Origin: Plumapathes pennacea
Taxonomy: Eukaryota > Cnidaria > Anthozoa > Antipatharia > Myriopathidae
Reading direction: 5' to 3'
NCBI GenBank assembly: GCA_964036295.1
Contig: OZ038472.1
Coordinates: 992,001 to 1,056,000 of the forward strand
DNA: 64,000 nt
Below are positions 25,149 to 35,790 of the stretch, in pieces. Below the pieces are notes generated by a model, which was not told the DNA's origin, ran no database searches, and worked only from the letters and a program-made list of their open reading frames with translations. A program made the translations under genes and the position numbers. The first letter of the stretch is position 1. The number at the start of each line of letters is the position of its first letter.

Positions 25149-26090
25149 TTTCTCCTCAAGAAGGGAATTAGCCAAGAAAAAGAAAAGACTGGGAACACAC
25201 CCCGGCAAAACGTTTGCGCATGCGTTGGTGTTTTGAGTTCCGGTGGATTTTCCCGGGCGTTGAAAAAGCTGCGGAGGGGGGAGGGGGAGAGGAAAATTCC
25301 GCAACGGACGAACGCATTTCGCAGCCGCAAACAATCAGCGGAACAGAAAATGGGCATGAATTTGCAGGATCAGTAAAAATGGTGGCAGCAATTTTAAAGT
25401 ACTATAGGTTGGGGGGGGGGGAAATCAAGTTTATAACTTTCTGCCCTGACCCCTGCAAACAGAAAGAGGATGTCACTAGATATTCTCAGAGTACGAGTGT
25501 TTTGAAATGTTAAACAGAAACTACCATCACAATAAGGCATCATTCACCATCACCAGTCACATGCATTCACTGCTTTATTATTCACAATCATTGGTATATA
25601 ATAAAATAATAATAACTTAATTTTTGTATATTTTATATCCTGGTACTATATACTTGTAAATTGACAACATTTGCAGGAATTTAAATACAATCATCATCAT
25701 CATTTATTTACCATAGTGTTACACACAGCAATATTGCTGTCAATTTCACAAAATTTAGGTTGATATTTGAATTATATCTCAAAAATCTCTAAATATAAAA
25801 TTTTCTAAAAACGTAAAACAAAGCAACAAGAATTATTCATCTAAATGATCATCATAATTATAAAGCTGTTTTCGGATGACAGTACAACTAATCAAGTGAT
25901 TGCTTACATTGGCTTTGCATTTGCTATGCTTTCAAAAAAATTGGTCAAAAACAAGTTCACAAACAGCAGCAATCTTGGTCAATCAAGAGCAAAAACATTG
26001 ATTGCATTATTCTCCACACAAGAAAGCAATATTGTTTTCAGTCTTTTCACATTGCTGATTGATTTATTCTTCATCATAAGACAATACAGC
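25149..26090. promoter_or_regulatory. ITPA promoter and spacer to the upstream gene's 3' end
   Basis: The block 25204-25243 contains the NRF1-like GCGCATGCG and ETS-like TTCCGG and is repeated at 31332-31371 with 34 of 40 bases identical. Beyond it, 25250-25500 is GC-rich near the promoter and then AT-rich, and 25410-25420 carries a short G run. A fragment ATAAAGCTGTTTTCGGATGAC near 25859 resembles the end of the element at 60636. On the minus strand AATAAA (plus 26063-26068) lies ~25 bases past the stop of the gene ending at 26091. Nothing else was recognised. Confidence 0.5.
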
Positions 26091-29000
26091 TTAATGCCTT
26101 GGCTCAAATTGGTGATCAGAAGTAGTTCTTGTCTTGTGGCTGTCTGACAGTGTAAATGCATTTTGTCTTTCCATTCTTGCACAAAGCTCCCTAAAAGGGG
26201 GATGACGAACATTGCATTAAGGCACAAACATCAAATGTAAAAAACTTTCTCACACTAACAGTTAACTTCTAAAGTTTTCCTTATTAGGTTACTGTACCTC
26301 AAACAACTTTTTGTACATAATATTATTACTCACACTAGCTATGTTGTTTATGCATAAATATTATACATTGCAACCAAATATCAAAATATATGACCATCTA
26401 TGGCTATGATATGCAAAATATCAAACAATTGCCTCCCTCTTATTTTTTGAATTATTTTTACAATTTATTACTTTTTCTCATGTTTTTTTTTTTTAATCTG
26501 TCTGTTTGTTGCTTCTCTATGATATATAACTAACTGAACTGTACAGTTTATGCAAAACTAACAAAGTCTAATTTACCTGGAAACATGATCACAGTGCACA
26601 GTAAGACAATCCCAGCTAGTAGAATGCAGAGGGGTAAATATGCACTTGTCCACACTCCCAAGCTTGTACTTGCTCTTTACCAAGACGTATTGGAAGGTGA
26701 GCCAGCCTAATTCCACCTCAAAAGCCCAGTGCAAATCCTGGGAGCGGCCTTTCAACAACAACAACAAACAAAATACAAAAACAAAATACATTACCAGTAA
26801 TAGAAACCTGAAGAACTCACTTAAACTTTCAAAAATGAGATTTGGGACATGGACTGATCACTGAATATTAGCAATTTATTTATTTTTTCTACCAGATGTG
26901 ATCTTGTAGTTAATTTTGTTTCAATTATAAATATCACCCACTTGATACAAAACTCCTGGAAAGTAGGACATCACTGCAGCCTTGTCAAATAAATTATGCC
27001 AAATAAACAACTGTTTAAAACACTCTGAAGTCTGTGGAATAACATAGTAGACTAAGTCAAGTGAATTTTTGTGAGGTACATCTTGGTATATAACAAACTA
27101 TGTACAACTTCAAAACTTGGCACATAAGGTATTTTCATGATTAACATCACCCACCTGATACAAAACTCCAGGAAAGTAGGAAGTCACTGTAGCCATGTGC
27201 TCAGGAAATTACTGCTTGAAAAACTCTGAAGTCTGTGGAATAAAATAATGGACTAGTCAAGTGGATTTTATGGGTACACTGGTATTCAACAAACTATGTG
27301 GGGTACACGCAAAGACCTCAACAGAAATTTAAGAGCCCCATGGGTACCACCCTTCTCAGCATGCATTAACAATCTATCAAATCTATCAGAGATCCATTAC
27401 AGTCCTCAGCAAACAGGCCTACCAACTCTGAAAGTGACTTAGTTCACAACTCAACCCCCCTGATTTTTTCTTTTTTATTCATTGGGGGGGAGGGGGTACT
27501 CCTCAAAATTTTGGGTGGGGGTGTGCCGCCCGGGACTGAAAACCCTTACCCTATTTCAGACCATAATTTGTAATTTTTGACCATATTTCAGACCAAAAAA
27601 TGCAATTTTCAGCCCTATTTCAGACCAAAATTAGCAATTTTCGACCCTATTTCAGACCAAAAAATGCAATTTTCAGCCCTATTTCAGACCAAATAACAAG
27701 TCTCCAACCTATTCCAGACTAAAGGTTAAAATTGATACCCTATTTCAGACTAAAATGCTGAAAATGATATCCTTTGGGGTGGCACATACCTATACCCCCC
27801 CCTCACCCTTGGGCCATGCCCAATGTTCTGCCTGGCCCCGAAGCATACTGAAGATGCAAATTTTGGGTGACGGTAGTTTGAAATTTAGACTTACCTTCCT
27901 TCCACAAGTTCCTTTCTTTACTTCAACCATCATCTGAAGGGCAAGGCCAACACAGCTTTCAACAGCGTCTCTGTTTAAATAGAAATTCTCTCTTTTGGGA
28001 ACTTGTCCCTTATTTATTCATTATATGAATAATTAATCAATTTATTTAATAAATAAATTTATTCATTATATGAATAATTAATCAATTCATTTATTCATTA
28101 TATGAATAAATGAATAATTAAATAAATGCATGCATGAATGAATAAATCAATTCTGACTGGCCCAATGGAATTATGGGTGTATGGTAATTTGAAATTTGGA
28201 TTTGAATAAATCAATTCATTCACTTATACATTATTTAATCATTCATTTATTCTTTTGTTCATTTTATTGTTTATTCTTTTGTTCATTTTATTGTTTATTC
28301 TTTTGTTCATTTCTTTACTTGTTATTCTTTATTCCTTTATTCATACATTAAAGAATAAAATAAATAAATAAATAAATAAATAAATAAAATAAAATAAATA
28401 AGTTTTATTCATTGGGTGTGTTGGGTTAGGTTATGGCGCCATGGTTAGGGTCAAGTAGTGTTAGGGTCAGCGTTATGGTTACTTAGGGTTATGGTTATGG
28501 GTTATGGGTTAGGAATGGGGCATCCTGTCGGGGGAGGGGGCCTGGGATGGTGGAAGTACACCAAGGGAGGTGACGGTTGCACAACCACGTTCACGGTCAT
28601 CCCAGGCCCCCTCTCCCACCCCTCCCCTCAAATCCCATCCCTCCCAAATCACCTGTACAATCCAGTCCCTATCCACCTACCCTCCGACCAACAGCCAACC
28701 CCACTGAAGGAGGAAGAATGCAGATGAATATCAGCGAGGAGATAGGCAGGAAGAGAGTCAAAACAGGGCCCTGAGGGGGCCGTGGGTGCATTGCCTCCCC
28801 TCTGATGAGTTGTAGGAGTAAGATGAGAGAGTTAGGGCTAGAATGGGGAGAATTGGCCAAAGCAGTGGTACACATAACAACCCTCTCGACAAGTTAAATG
28901 GGTGGACCACCCCTCGGCGACGAGATCTGGAGCTGCAAGTAGTCCTTTGTAGAGGATGGCACCCTCCATCCGGAGTACAAGCAAATGCGACTTGGCGGCA

Positions 29001-30838
29001 GAGACCCCTCAAACAGAGGTGCCATCAATGTCGTTGAGGTCTATGTTGCCTGTAAGCCGACCAGTCTCGAGTCACCTGCCCATTCTTCTCATTTTGAGGA
29101 TTGAAATGCGTACCACTGCTTTGGCCAATTCTCCCCATTCTAGTCCTAACTCTCCCACCTAACTCCTACAACTCACCAGAGGGAAAACAATGCGCCCACG
29201 GTCTCCTTAGAGTCCTGTTTCAAACCTCTTCCTGCCTATCCCTTTGCTAACATTCATCTGCACCCTTCCTCCTTCAGCAGAGTTGAATGATGGTCATCAT
29301 CAGGTTGATGGAAGGCACACAATGATCATACAGGGGATGAGGGACTTGAGGGGACATAGAAGAAGAAAATATAGTTAGGAAGAGAACAATGGATGATAAT
29401 ATTGGAAGAGAGCCTGGAACAGCATGCTGGAGGAATATCCACAACGGTCTGGAGGAAGTCAGCCCAGAAGAGTCTGTCCACAGCAGTCTGGAGGAAGTCA
29501 GCCTGGAACAGTCTGCAGCAGCTGGAGGAGAGCATCTAACTATAGTCGGGAGAACAGGAAACAAGAGGTAAGAAAACAGTGTAAAATAATATTGTAATGG
29601 ATGAAAATTGAGCATGGGTACTTACGAAAATAGAATATAATAGGGTAGACTTATATTATGTATTGTTTTGCTGTCTATGATAAAGCACAGCAACATTGAT
29701 AGTGAAAAAGAAAAATGCTAATTTAGGTGACCTTAAGCCTTTTTTACACATCATGCTACAGTATATTTAATACCTACACATAAACAAGTTTGCCAAATAG
29801 CTCATCTGAACTGGAAAACACAGTTTCAATCACCAGAAACAACAACAAATGAAAGCAGTGTCACCGCTGAAAGGTCGCCCATTTCTTGTCAATCGATAGG
29901 TTTGGTCGCACTTGCTAGCTCGGGTATACTTTTACTACTATTTAATGAGGCAGAGACAAATTCAATAATTGTTTGCAAAAGTTAGTTTGGGATTGGCATT
30001 GCTATATGACAATGAAACAATTTTTTCGAATATTTTTTAAAAAGGACTGAAAACAGCAAATCAAAGCAGCAAGGCAGCTCTAAGCTTGCGAATTTGTGAA
30101 AGTTACTTTTGCAGCTTAAGGTCACCTTTTTATAATTTGCTCAATTTTTGGTATGTGCAAGTTCAGAACCGTTTCCGCGGGCCTCCACTTTTGCTAAACT
30201 GCGTATTCGAAGTCTTACTTTTAAAAACCCTCCATTTACAAGGCGGCAGAACGGAAGTGAAAATACAGCAACAGAAGGAAAGAAAATCGATGTGACTGGA
30301 AGAACAACAAAACTGGGGAAAAATATTTATCGAAGATTGAGGATACGAAGGGAAAACGAAATGATGCAAACTATTGCTATGAAGCGACCATAAAACAAAG
30401 GAAGATGTGCAGCCAGAGAAGTATGTAAAAAGCATTGCGAAAGGCACAAGGAAACAAAGTATATAGGGAAAATAAGCTAGACCAGTACATAAAAAACTAA
30501 AGACGCGGGAAATAACATGAGTGTGCAACGAAGGGACATGCGACAAGGGAGAAACGAAGACCAAACAAATTAACACGAGGATGTGAACACGAGAAGGAAA
30601 CTTGGGTCAGCGCGCACATGGCCTGAGAAGGCGAGTTGGTTACGGGGAGAAACAAGAAACAACAACGACAGAACCTAAAACTAAATTACCTGTAAAGGGA
30701 GCTTCGTTTAGGCGTGGAGGAGCCGGACGCTTTGGGGGGCCGCTTCAGTCGACCTTCAGTTGCGAGCGAGTTGGATGTCCCAGCCGAGGAGAGTCCAGAG
30801 ATCAGAGGCGTTTGGGACTTCTGGAGGTTTCTTTTCTG
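26091..30838 (-). CDS. Unrecognised multi-exon gene, 3' part; 5' start not found
   Basis: Five exons chain with matching phases: 30838-30690 (acceptor tentative), 27970-27895, 27031-26942, 26737-26577, 26190-26091. The deduced C-terminal ~190 residues run from a basic Ser/Pro-rich stretch (GRLKRPPKASGSSTPKRSS), through DAVESCVGLALQMMVEVKK, a hydrophobic-aromatic exon (CFKQLFIWHNLF ... YFPGVLYQ) and DLHWAFEVELGW, to a hydrophilic end, QFEPRH. An AATAAA lies ~25 bases beyond the stop. The first exon listed has no in-frame ATG and an in-frame stop upstream, so a further 5' exon or a different acceptor is needed. An E2F-like site sits ~110 bases upstream, suggesting a cell-cycle or DNA-repair role, but no family was recognised. 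Splice signals are good; expression is unproven. Confidence 0.6.
27155..27232 (-). pseudogene. Duplicated exon with in-frame stop (decayed or poison exon)
   Basis: This segment copies the exon at 27031-26942, with the same acceptor context (TTCCACAG then ACTTCAGAG) and donor (GTGGGTGATG). It has lost four codons and acquired TAA at its eighth codon. Both ends align, including the translated end YFPGVLYQ. Inclusion would truncate the protein, so it is either a dead duplicate or an exon used to trigger nonsense-mediated decay. Confidence 0.75.
27530..27775. repeat. Short-period degenerate repeat, CCCTATTTCAGACCAAAA type
   Basis: CTATTTCAGACCA(A) recurs at least six times at irregular 30-40-bp spacing, alternating with AATGCAATTTTC or AATTAGCAATTTTCG. 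A related stretch lies at 33955-34030 inside an inverted-repeat element. This indicates a dispersed family, here in the intron of the unrecognised gene. Confidence 0.75.
28010..28410. repeat. AT-rich simple and near-palindromic repeat
   Basis: Repeats of ATTCATTATATGAATAATTAATCA, itself partly palindromic and cited here only as ATTCATTATATGAAT blocks, are followed by TTATTCTTTTGTTCATT copies and an AAATAAATAAATA run. Low complexity; no coding signal. Confidence 0.85.
28420..28690. other. GTTATGG/GTTAGGG-rich and C-rich intron stretch
   Basis: 28420-28510 repeats GTTAGGG, GTTATGG and GGGTTATG in degenerate order, then G-rich and C-rich tracts follow to 28690. It lies in the 2.7-kb intron of the unrecognised minus-strand gene. 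Nothing functional was recognised. Confidence 0.5.
28686..29290. mobile_element. Inverted-repeat (fold-back) element with ~170-bp arms
   Basis: The left arm (about 28700-28872) and right arm (about 29106-29280) are reverse complements with moderate divergence. Shared blocks are CTGAAGGAGGAAG, GCAGATGAAT, GGATAGGCAGGAAGAG, GAGTTGTAGGAGT, CTAGAATGGGGAGAATTGG and CCAAAGCAGTGGTAC. The ~230-bp centre has no obvious ORF. Transcription would give a long stem. Ends and target duplication are not resolved. Confidence 0.75.
29389..29545. repeat. Short minisatellite around CAGTCTGGAGGAAGTCAGCC
   Basis: GTCTGGAGGAAGTCAGCC occurs twice about 42 bp apart, with further degenerate CCTGGAACAG, CAGCA(T/G) and GGAGGA blocks. 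A 60-codon open frame on the plus strand runs through it but has no supporting splice or start context. Confidence 0.6.
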
Positions 30839-30939
30839 CTGGAAATCATTCCGAACTTGGGGAACCTTGCAAATCTTGTGAAGCAACAGCGAACTCCCAC
30901 TCTTCCATCCAAGATGGACGTTCCTTCAGCGAAGTCGTC

Positions 30940-30960
30940 AAAATTCCCGCCAATCATTAC
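30940..30960. promoter_or_regulatory. E2F-like site upstream of the unrecognised minus-strand gene
   Basis: Plus-strand TTCCCGCCAA at 30944-30953 reads TTGGCGGGAA on the minus strand, a full match to the E2F consensus, ~105 bases upstream of the first recognised exon. A nearby CCAAGATGGAC (30908-30918) is YY1-like. Such sites are typical of S-phase gene promoters in animals. Function inferred. Confidence 0.5.
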
Positions 30961-30999
30961 CCATGATGCCGTGTTTGGCCTCGTCAGGAGAACGAGGCG

Positions 31000-32090
31000 A
31001 CAACTCGCTGAGGTTGTAATATTGTACCCAGTCTCCCAGTGCCTACGTTTAGTTCTAACCAGTCCTCCAGGAGCTGCGCTCCCGCTGGCCAATGTTCCTC
31101 TGGGATGACGAAACTTTGACGAAAGTTGCCAAATGTTACACAAAGTACTTGAAATATTCCTATTGGTCCACGACCAGCGGTGACATCATCGTTGTTGGTT
31201 TGATAAAAGTCTGCAGCAAGAGAGATGCTTTTTTGTATTTTTTTTTTATTTGCTTAGTATTTGATACATCTGATCATTTTTATGAGGAGGAGTTGACAAG
31301 TTATCTTTTTTACAAGGAAAATGATCATCATGGCAAAACATCTGCACATGCGTTGGTTTTTTAACTTCCGGCCTGTGTACATGGTTGTCGATGCGACTAG
31401 CTGTGGAACGGCTTGGTGATAACTGCAGAAAACATGGACCATCAAAATTCCATAATATTGTGTCATGAAAGCTTGGCACACCTGGCTGAATAACCGGCGT
31501 GCTGGAGGTCTGTTAAGTTTTGTTTCTATGCCTTAAGTTTTTTTAAAAACCCGGAAGTTGAACTTTAAAAAATAACAAAGGCTTTGAGTGGGATGCCAGC
31601 CGCGCATTTTGGTGGGAAGTTGTTAGGCCACGCATGCAGTCTGTTTTGCCGCAGTGTCAAGAAGGGGGAACAAACACTCGGCAGGATTTCAACCACTATG
31701 TGGTCTGAAGTTGACATAAAAAACTACATTACTAATGCATGGAAAAATGCTTATTTTCAAGTTTCATTTATATCAAATGCTATGCTTTTCTGTTCATGTT
31801 AGCCTAAAGATTTTAGTCCAGACCACTTCCAAGACTAAATAGTGCTAAAAGTTCCATCATGCCTTTTTATTTTTACAGGAGTTCTCCATTTCATAACAAC
31901 AAAAGAACAATAACACCACTTTAGCCATAGCTATATGTTGCAAAATCCCCCCACCCCTCCCCCAACCGTTGATTATTCTGAAAAAATTACTGTTCAGTTG
32001 GTCACTCAGGAAATATGAAATGGTTACTCTAGGACAGTATGTACAAGTCTAAACTGGGTCTACTGGGTCTCACAAAAATGCACAATATGA
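31000..32090. other. Intergenic stretch with a copied promoter block
   Basis: 31332-31371 is an ungapped 85% match to the ITPA promoter block at 25204-25243, including CATGCGTTGGT and TTCCGG. The remainder shows no coding exon I can support. A plus-strand 168-codon open frame at 30602-31108 crosses the E2F region but lacks protein-like features. AATAAA on the minus strand (plus 31866-31871) may end the Ly6 transcript. Confidence 0.45.
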
Positions 32091-32093
32091 GGT

Positions 32094-32913
32094 TCATGTT
32101 CCTGCATATCCAGACATTTGCCAAGCAAAAACTGGAATTAAGACACTTGTCATCAATGGCACAAGACTATTTGCACTCGAGGGGTTGCACGGATCATTTG
32201 TGAAAGAGTTACATTGATCGGAATCACAGCAAATATTACACAGCTTTTTCTTGTCATACTGACTCGTCCATATGCTGGATTCACAAGCTTCTTTAGTCAA
32301 ACAACCTCGAAAAATTTGTTCGGTGCTGCCATTTGTGAAGACTTTCTTGGATATGCCACATCTATCAAAGTGATAGCGACCACAAGTTGCATTCCAAGTC
32401 CCATCTGTTGAGAATTCAGTGCATTTCTCTTGCTTACTGTCACAATGTAGGCACGTCAGGCGAGCTGGTGAAAACAAAGGAATGGTTACAAGAAAGAAAA
32501 CTTTCAATGTGTCTGAATTACAGTGACTTTTATCGAGGACAACATGGCAAGTCAATTCTTGTCATTAATTGGTTGGCCAAAGGCTTTGTTCTGGATAGTT
32601 CATGATTTACTGAGACCCAGCCTGGTTTTCACGAGTGACACCCAAGAGTTCATATTTCACAGTTAACGGGCTGGACACAAGCACTAAGCGCAAGGATCAG
32701 AAGTTATTCTCCTTTTTCTTGAGCTTGTGTACAGTATAAATTATGTTTGCATTGCTTGTTTTAGATGATGCATATCTCTTGTGCTTGTTCTGTGTCACTC
32801 ATGAAAACCAGTCTTTATACTGATAATGAATTTATACACAGTCTGCACCCACCTTTGCATTTCAAGACTTGAGGTCCAACAAGCACAACAAGCACAAACC
32901 AAAAGCTGCCCAG
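32094..32913 (-). CDS. Ly6/uPAR-type three-finger protein, probably GPI-anchored
   Basis: Exons 32913-32853 and 32464-32094 give 143 residues. The first exon is a signal peptide (MSFLGSFWFVLVVLVG). The second begins at a phase-1 junction with RLTCLHCDSKQEKC and carries a spaced cysteine pattern that ends CNICCDSDQCNS, the CC-x4-CN signature of the Ly6/uPAR fold. Asn-linked glycosylation sequons occur at NAT and NGS. A hydrophobic C-terminal stretch (SLVPLMTSVLIPVFAW) follows a small-residue region, as expected for GPI attachment, although it ends with a short polar tail. Such proteins act at the outer cell surface as ligands, decoys or co-receptors; the partner is unknown. A second member lies at 43553-44205 on the other strand. 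Confidence 0.85.
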
Positions 32914-33639
32914 GAAAGACATTGCCTACAAATATTTACAAACAAGGTATGAATTTACACTCAGTCAGTGCAAGATCAGGACAAGAAAATAATTTTAAAA
33001 TATTTCATACTATAAGAATAAAATGCTAATGTGTAATGAATAACCTATGAGCTGGAGTAATGCTATAAAACATGAAAGTTGGCAAATAAAAATACTCCAG
33101 ACTAGATATAGATCTAATTTATTTTTCATTGTTTTTGTTTTTCGTGATTGCGTAGCAACGACGCTATTGTGCACCAAATTCCTCAATCGTAACGTTAGTC
33201 AGACAAAATGTCATGTTCGTGAAGGCGACTAAATATCACGTGTTAAGATAAAGAATATAACGAACACACGGCAATCTGAACTGACTAAAAACAGTCACAT
33301 CAATCATCGACCTCTTCGGGGTTCTGAACATTCAACGAGTTCTGATCGAGGTTGCGGCGATCAAATTGGCGATCATGTATGCTGATCGAACGTCACACAC
33401 TGTTCGAACAACGTTCAAAGAGCTGTCAGCATACAAAGGCGCCTATTTCAGAAAGAAGGATGCACACAATTTAAGAATATAAAAGCAATAATTAGCTAGT
33501 TGTTATTTTCGTGTGAACTTCCGATGTCTTACCTCTGGCCCGAGATATTAAACCGACGTGGTCGATTTACACGCCAACTGTTCTTCTTGTACGTGACCTC
33601 TAGCTTTATGTATCAAAAAAATACGAATCCAGAATTTCT

Positions 33640-34230
33640 CATAGAACAAGTGACGCACCAAAACGATCAGAGCGAGCGACCGAAGTGGGAAACGAATTCC
33701 CACGTAATGATGGTTACCCACTCCCGCAGTCTGATTATATTATGTCAGCGGTCGACCCACTGTATTAATAATTAACCAACCTTGAAGCAGCGGTAATTTT
33801 CGCGCTGTTATGGTTTCTTTCTATTTGCCGTTTTCTGTGTTTGTGTTAGGTAGCATTGCTCCAAAATGTAAATAAAAAGGTTATCTGTGAATGACTCGTT
33901 ACCAGAGAAACCCCTTGTCACCCTTGACAACCAAAGACTCTGTATACCAAAAACAATTTTACCCTATTTCTGCAACCAAATACCAAAATATGCAAAACCT
34001 ACTATTTCAGACCAAAAAGGCAAAATTGATCCGCTTTTGCAGCATCAAAAATGTTGATACTGCCTTTGAGTGGCGCACTGAGTATTGATGGGACCCTCCC
34101 CTTTTTTATCACTGCACTTCTGTCAGTCAGTTATTACTGTTGAGGGGCGACCGCTGACATAATACACTCAGACTGCGGGAGGGGGTAACCATCCTTACGT
34201 GGGAATTCGCTTCCCGAAGTGAAGTGTAGT
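33640..34230. mobile_element. Element with ~100-bp terminal inverted repeats
   Basis: The left arm (33670-33775) and the reverse complement of the right arm (34125-34220) share GCGAATTCCCACGTAA-like, GATGGTTACCC, CTCCCGCAGTCTGA and TATTATGTCAGCGGTCG blocks. The centre contains a CCAAATACCAAAATATGCAAA stretch (quoted as CCAAATACCAAAATATGC) related to the repeat at 27530-27775. No transposase remnant was seen. Confidence 0.7.
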
Positions 34231-35790
34231 TCGTCCCCATGCCCGCGCAATCAATCTTACTAGTTCCCAGGCTACACGAGTATGACGTCATCATTGTCCA
34301 TGAGAAAGAACCCGACAACAATATATTTGACGAAGTGTTTTAGCAGAGCCAAGTTTATTTAGCAGTCAGAGAGCCGTTGTTTTGGAGATTTAAACGGAAT
34401 TTTGAGGGAACCGGTTTTTCCTTATTTGAGTAATTTTAGCTGATATAGAATTAGTTCCAAGCCAATGAAAGTCGGCGCTTCCTCCTTTCGGATAGAGGGT
34501 CAGTGGATTGATATTGTCTCCAGAGAGAGAAAAACACTTGAAAGAAAGTTGACACCTGGGTTCGGGGCGATTGTTGGCATATCTTCTTGACTCGCACAAG
34601 GTCTGGTATTGAGGTTTGAGATTCCCATGTATCGGACCAACTATTTGTTGGAGTCTGCTTGTAAAGCGGTGTTCGTAAGCAAAGACCAACTGCAGAGGTC
34701 AAACCTTCTAAGACACTGACCCGACTCTGGTAAGACTTTAGCATGAAAACTACTTGGCGTATATATATATAGTCGTCGACAGTGGAGTAATTTTAACTAG
34801 ATTTTTAATCATATAAAAGAAATATTGTTAAGTGCTCTAGATAGTAGTTAACTCTGTCGGCAAAAAACTGTGATAAACGGCTGAAAAAAAAACTGAGCGA
34901 CAGGAATTTGTAGAGAAAGTAATGCGGCTATATGTGGCTATGTATGTTAAGCCAAGGAGAAGAAGCATTGCCCAAGAATGCAGTCAAAACTTAACTCTTG
35001 TGCGTCATTAACTTGTGACTGAGTATGCTCATGCCCAAACCATGAACGTAACTGCTGGATAAAATTTAAAAATTTTAAGTGTGGGATGTATTAGAATGAA
35101 ATTGTGGCTTATTCAGAAACAAAAGTTCACAAGTAAAGAATTGGCAGCATAACTCATGTTTCCCTGAATTATTCTGTCTCGATATTTTGCTGCCTTATCT
35201 TCACTGATCCTCAATATAATAATGCAAATTGATTCAAATCATTGTGGTTCTCAGATCAGAAATTAAGCTTGAGTTTAAGTTTATTAAACAGTTTATTTAG
35301 ACGTGGTTGACGCGTTTTAGTTCAATCTTAGGTTTTTTTTTTTTTTTTTTTTTTGAGCATCTTTTTACTTGGCTCGGGGAATTTCAGTGCTCCTTCGTCA
35401 TTAAAAGTGCATTCTTTGCACTGGAGCTCTGAACATATGCCTATATCAACTTTATTTTCATATATACGTCTTAAGGTTTTCAATACGCATTAGAATTCTA
35501 ATCTATTTATTTAAAAAAATGTTCAATAACAACTTTTAGCTTTTAAAATACGCAGGAACAATAAGTACGGATAAATACGCTGAAAGTGTGAGCTATGTGG
35601 AACATAAATAAACGCAATATCGCTGCATACTTCCAAAGCCGCTTGCATGTTATGGTATGGGCTTTCTTGATCGGACATTATTTACAGATAAATCGTTTGG
35701 ATCCCATCAATCGCTCATGTAGCCGAGAGGCACTGTACCCATTCTTTCGTTTTTTGATCTTCAGATCCTTATGTTCAGTCGCCAGTAGAC
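34231..35790. other. Intergenic region upstream of the YWTD/EGF receptor gene
   Basis: AT-rich, with a T-run at 35333-35354 and a short (TA)n at 34761-34770. Open frames are below 100 codons and overlap on opposite strands without splice support. The receptor promoter is presumably in the last few hundred bases; no clear motif was recognised. Confidence 0.4.

Noticed and set aside
25979..26227. Alternative frame (QEWKDKMHLHCQTATRQ...) for the last exon of the unrecognised gene
   Set aside because: The donor of the preceding exon leaves two bases, which forces the ELCARMERQ frame and its earlier stop; kept only as a less likely alternative.
28420..28510. Interstitial telomere array
   Set aside because: TTAGGG occurs only three times among degenerate GTTATGG units; no perfect tandem run.
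30602..31108. 168-codon plus-strand open frame
   Set aside because: No ATG or splice context, overlaps a phase-matched exon and an E2F-like site on the other strand, and the peptide shows no domain-like pattern.
30802..31143. 113-codon minus-strand frame upstream of the unrecognised gene
   Set aside because: Its frame does not connect by phase to the downstream exons and it crosses the likely promoter.
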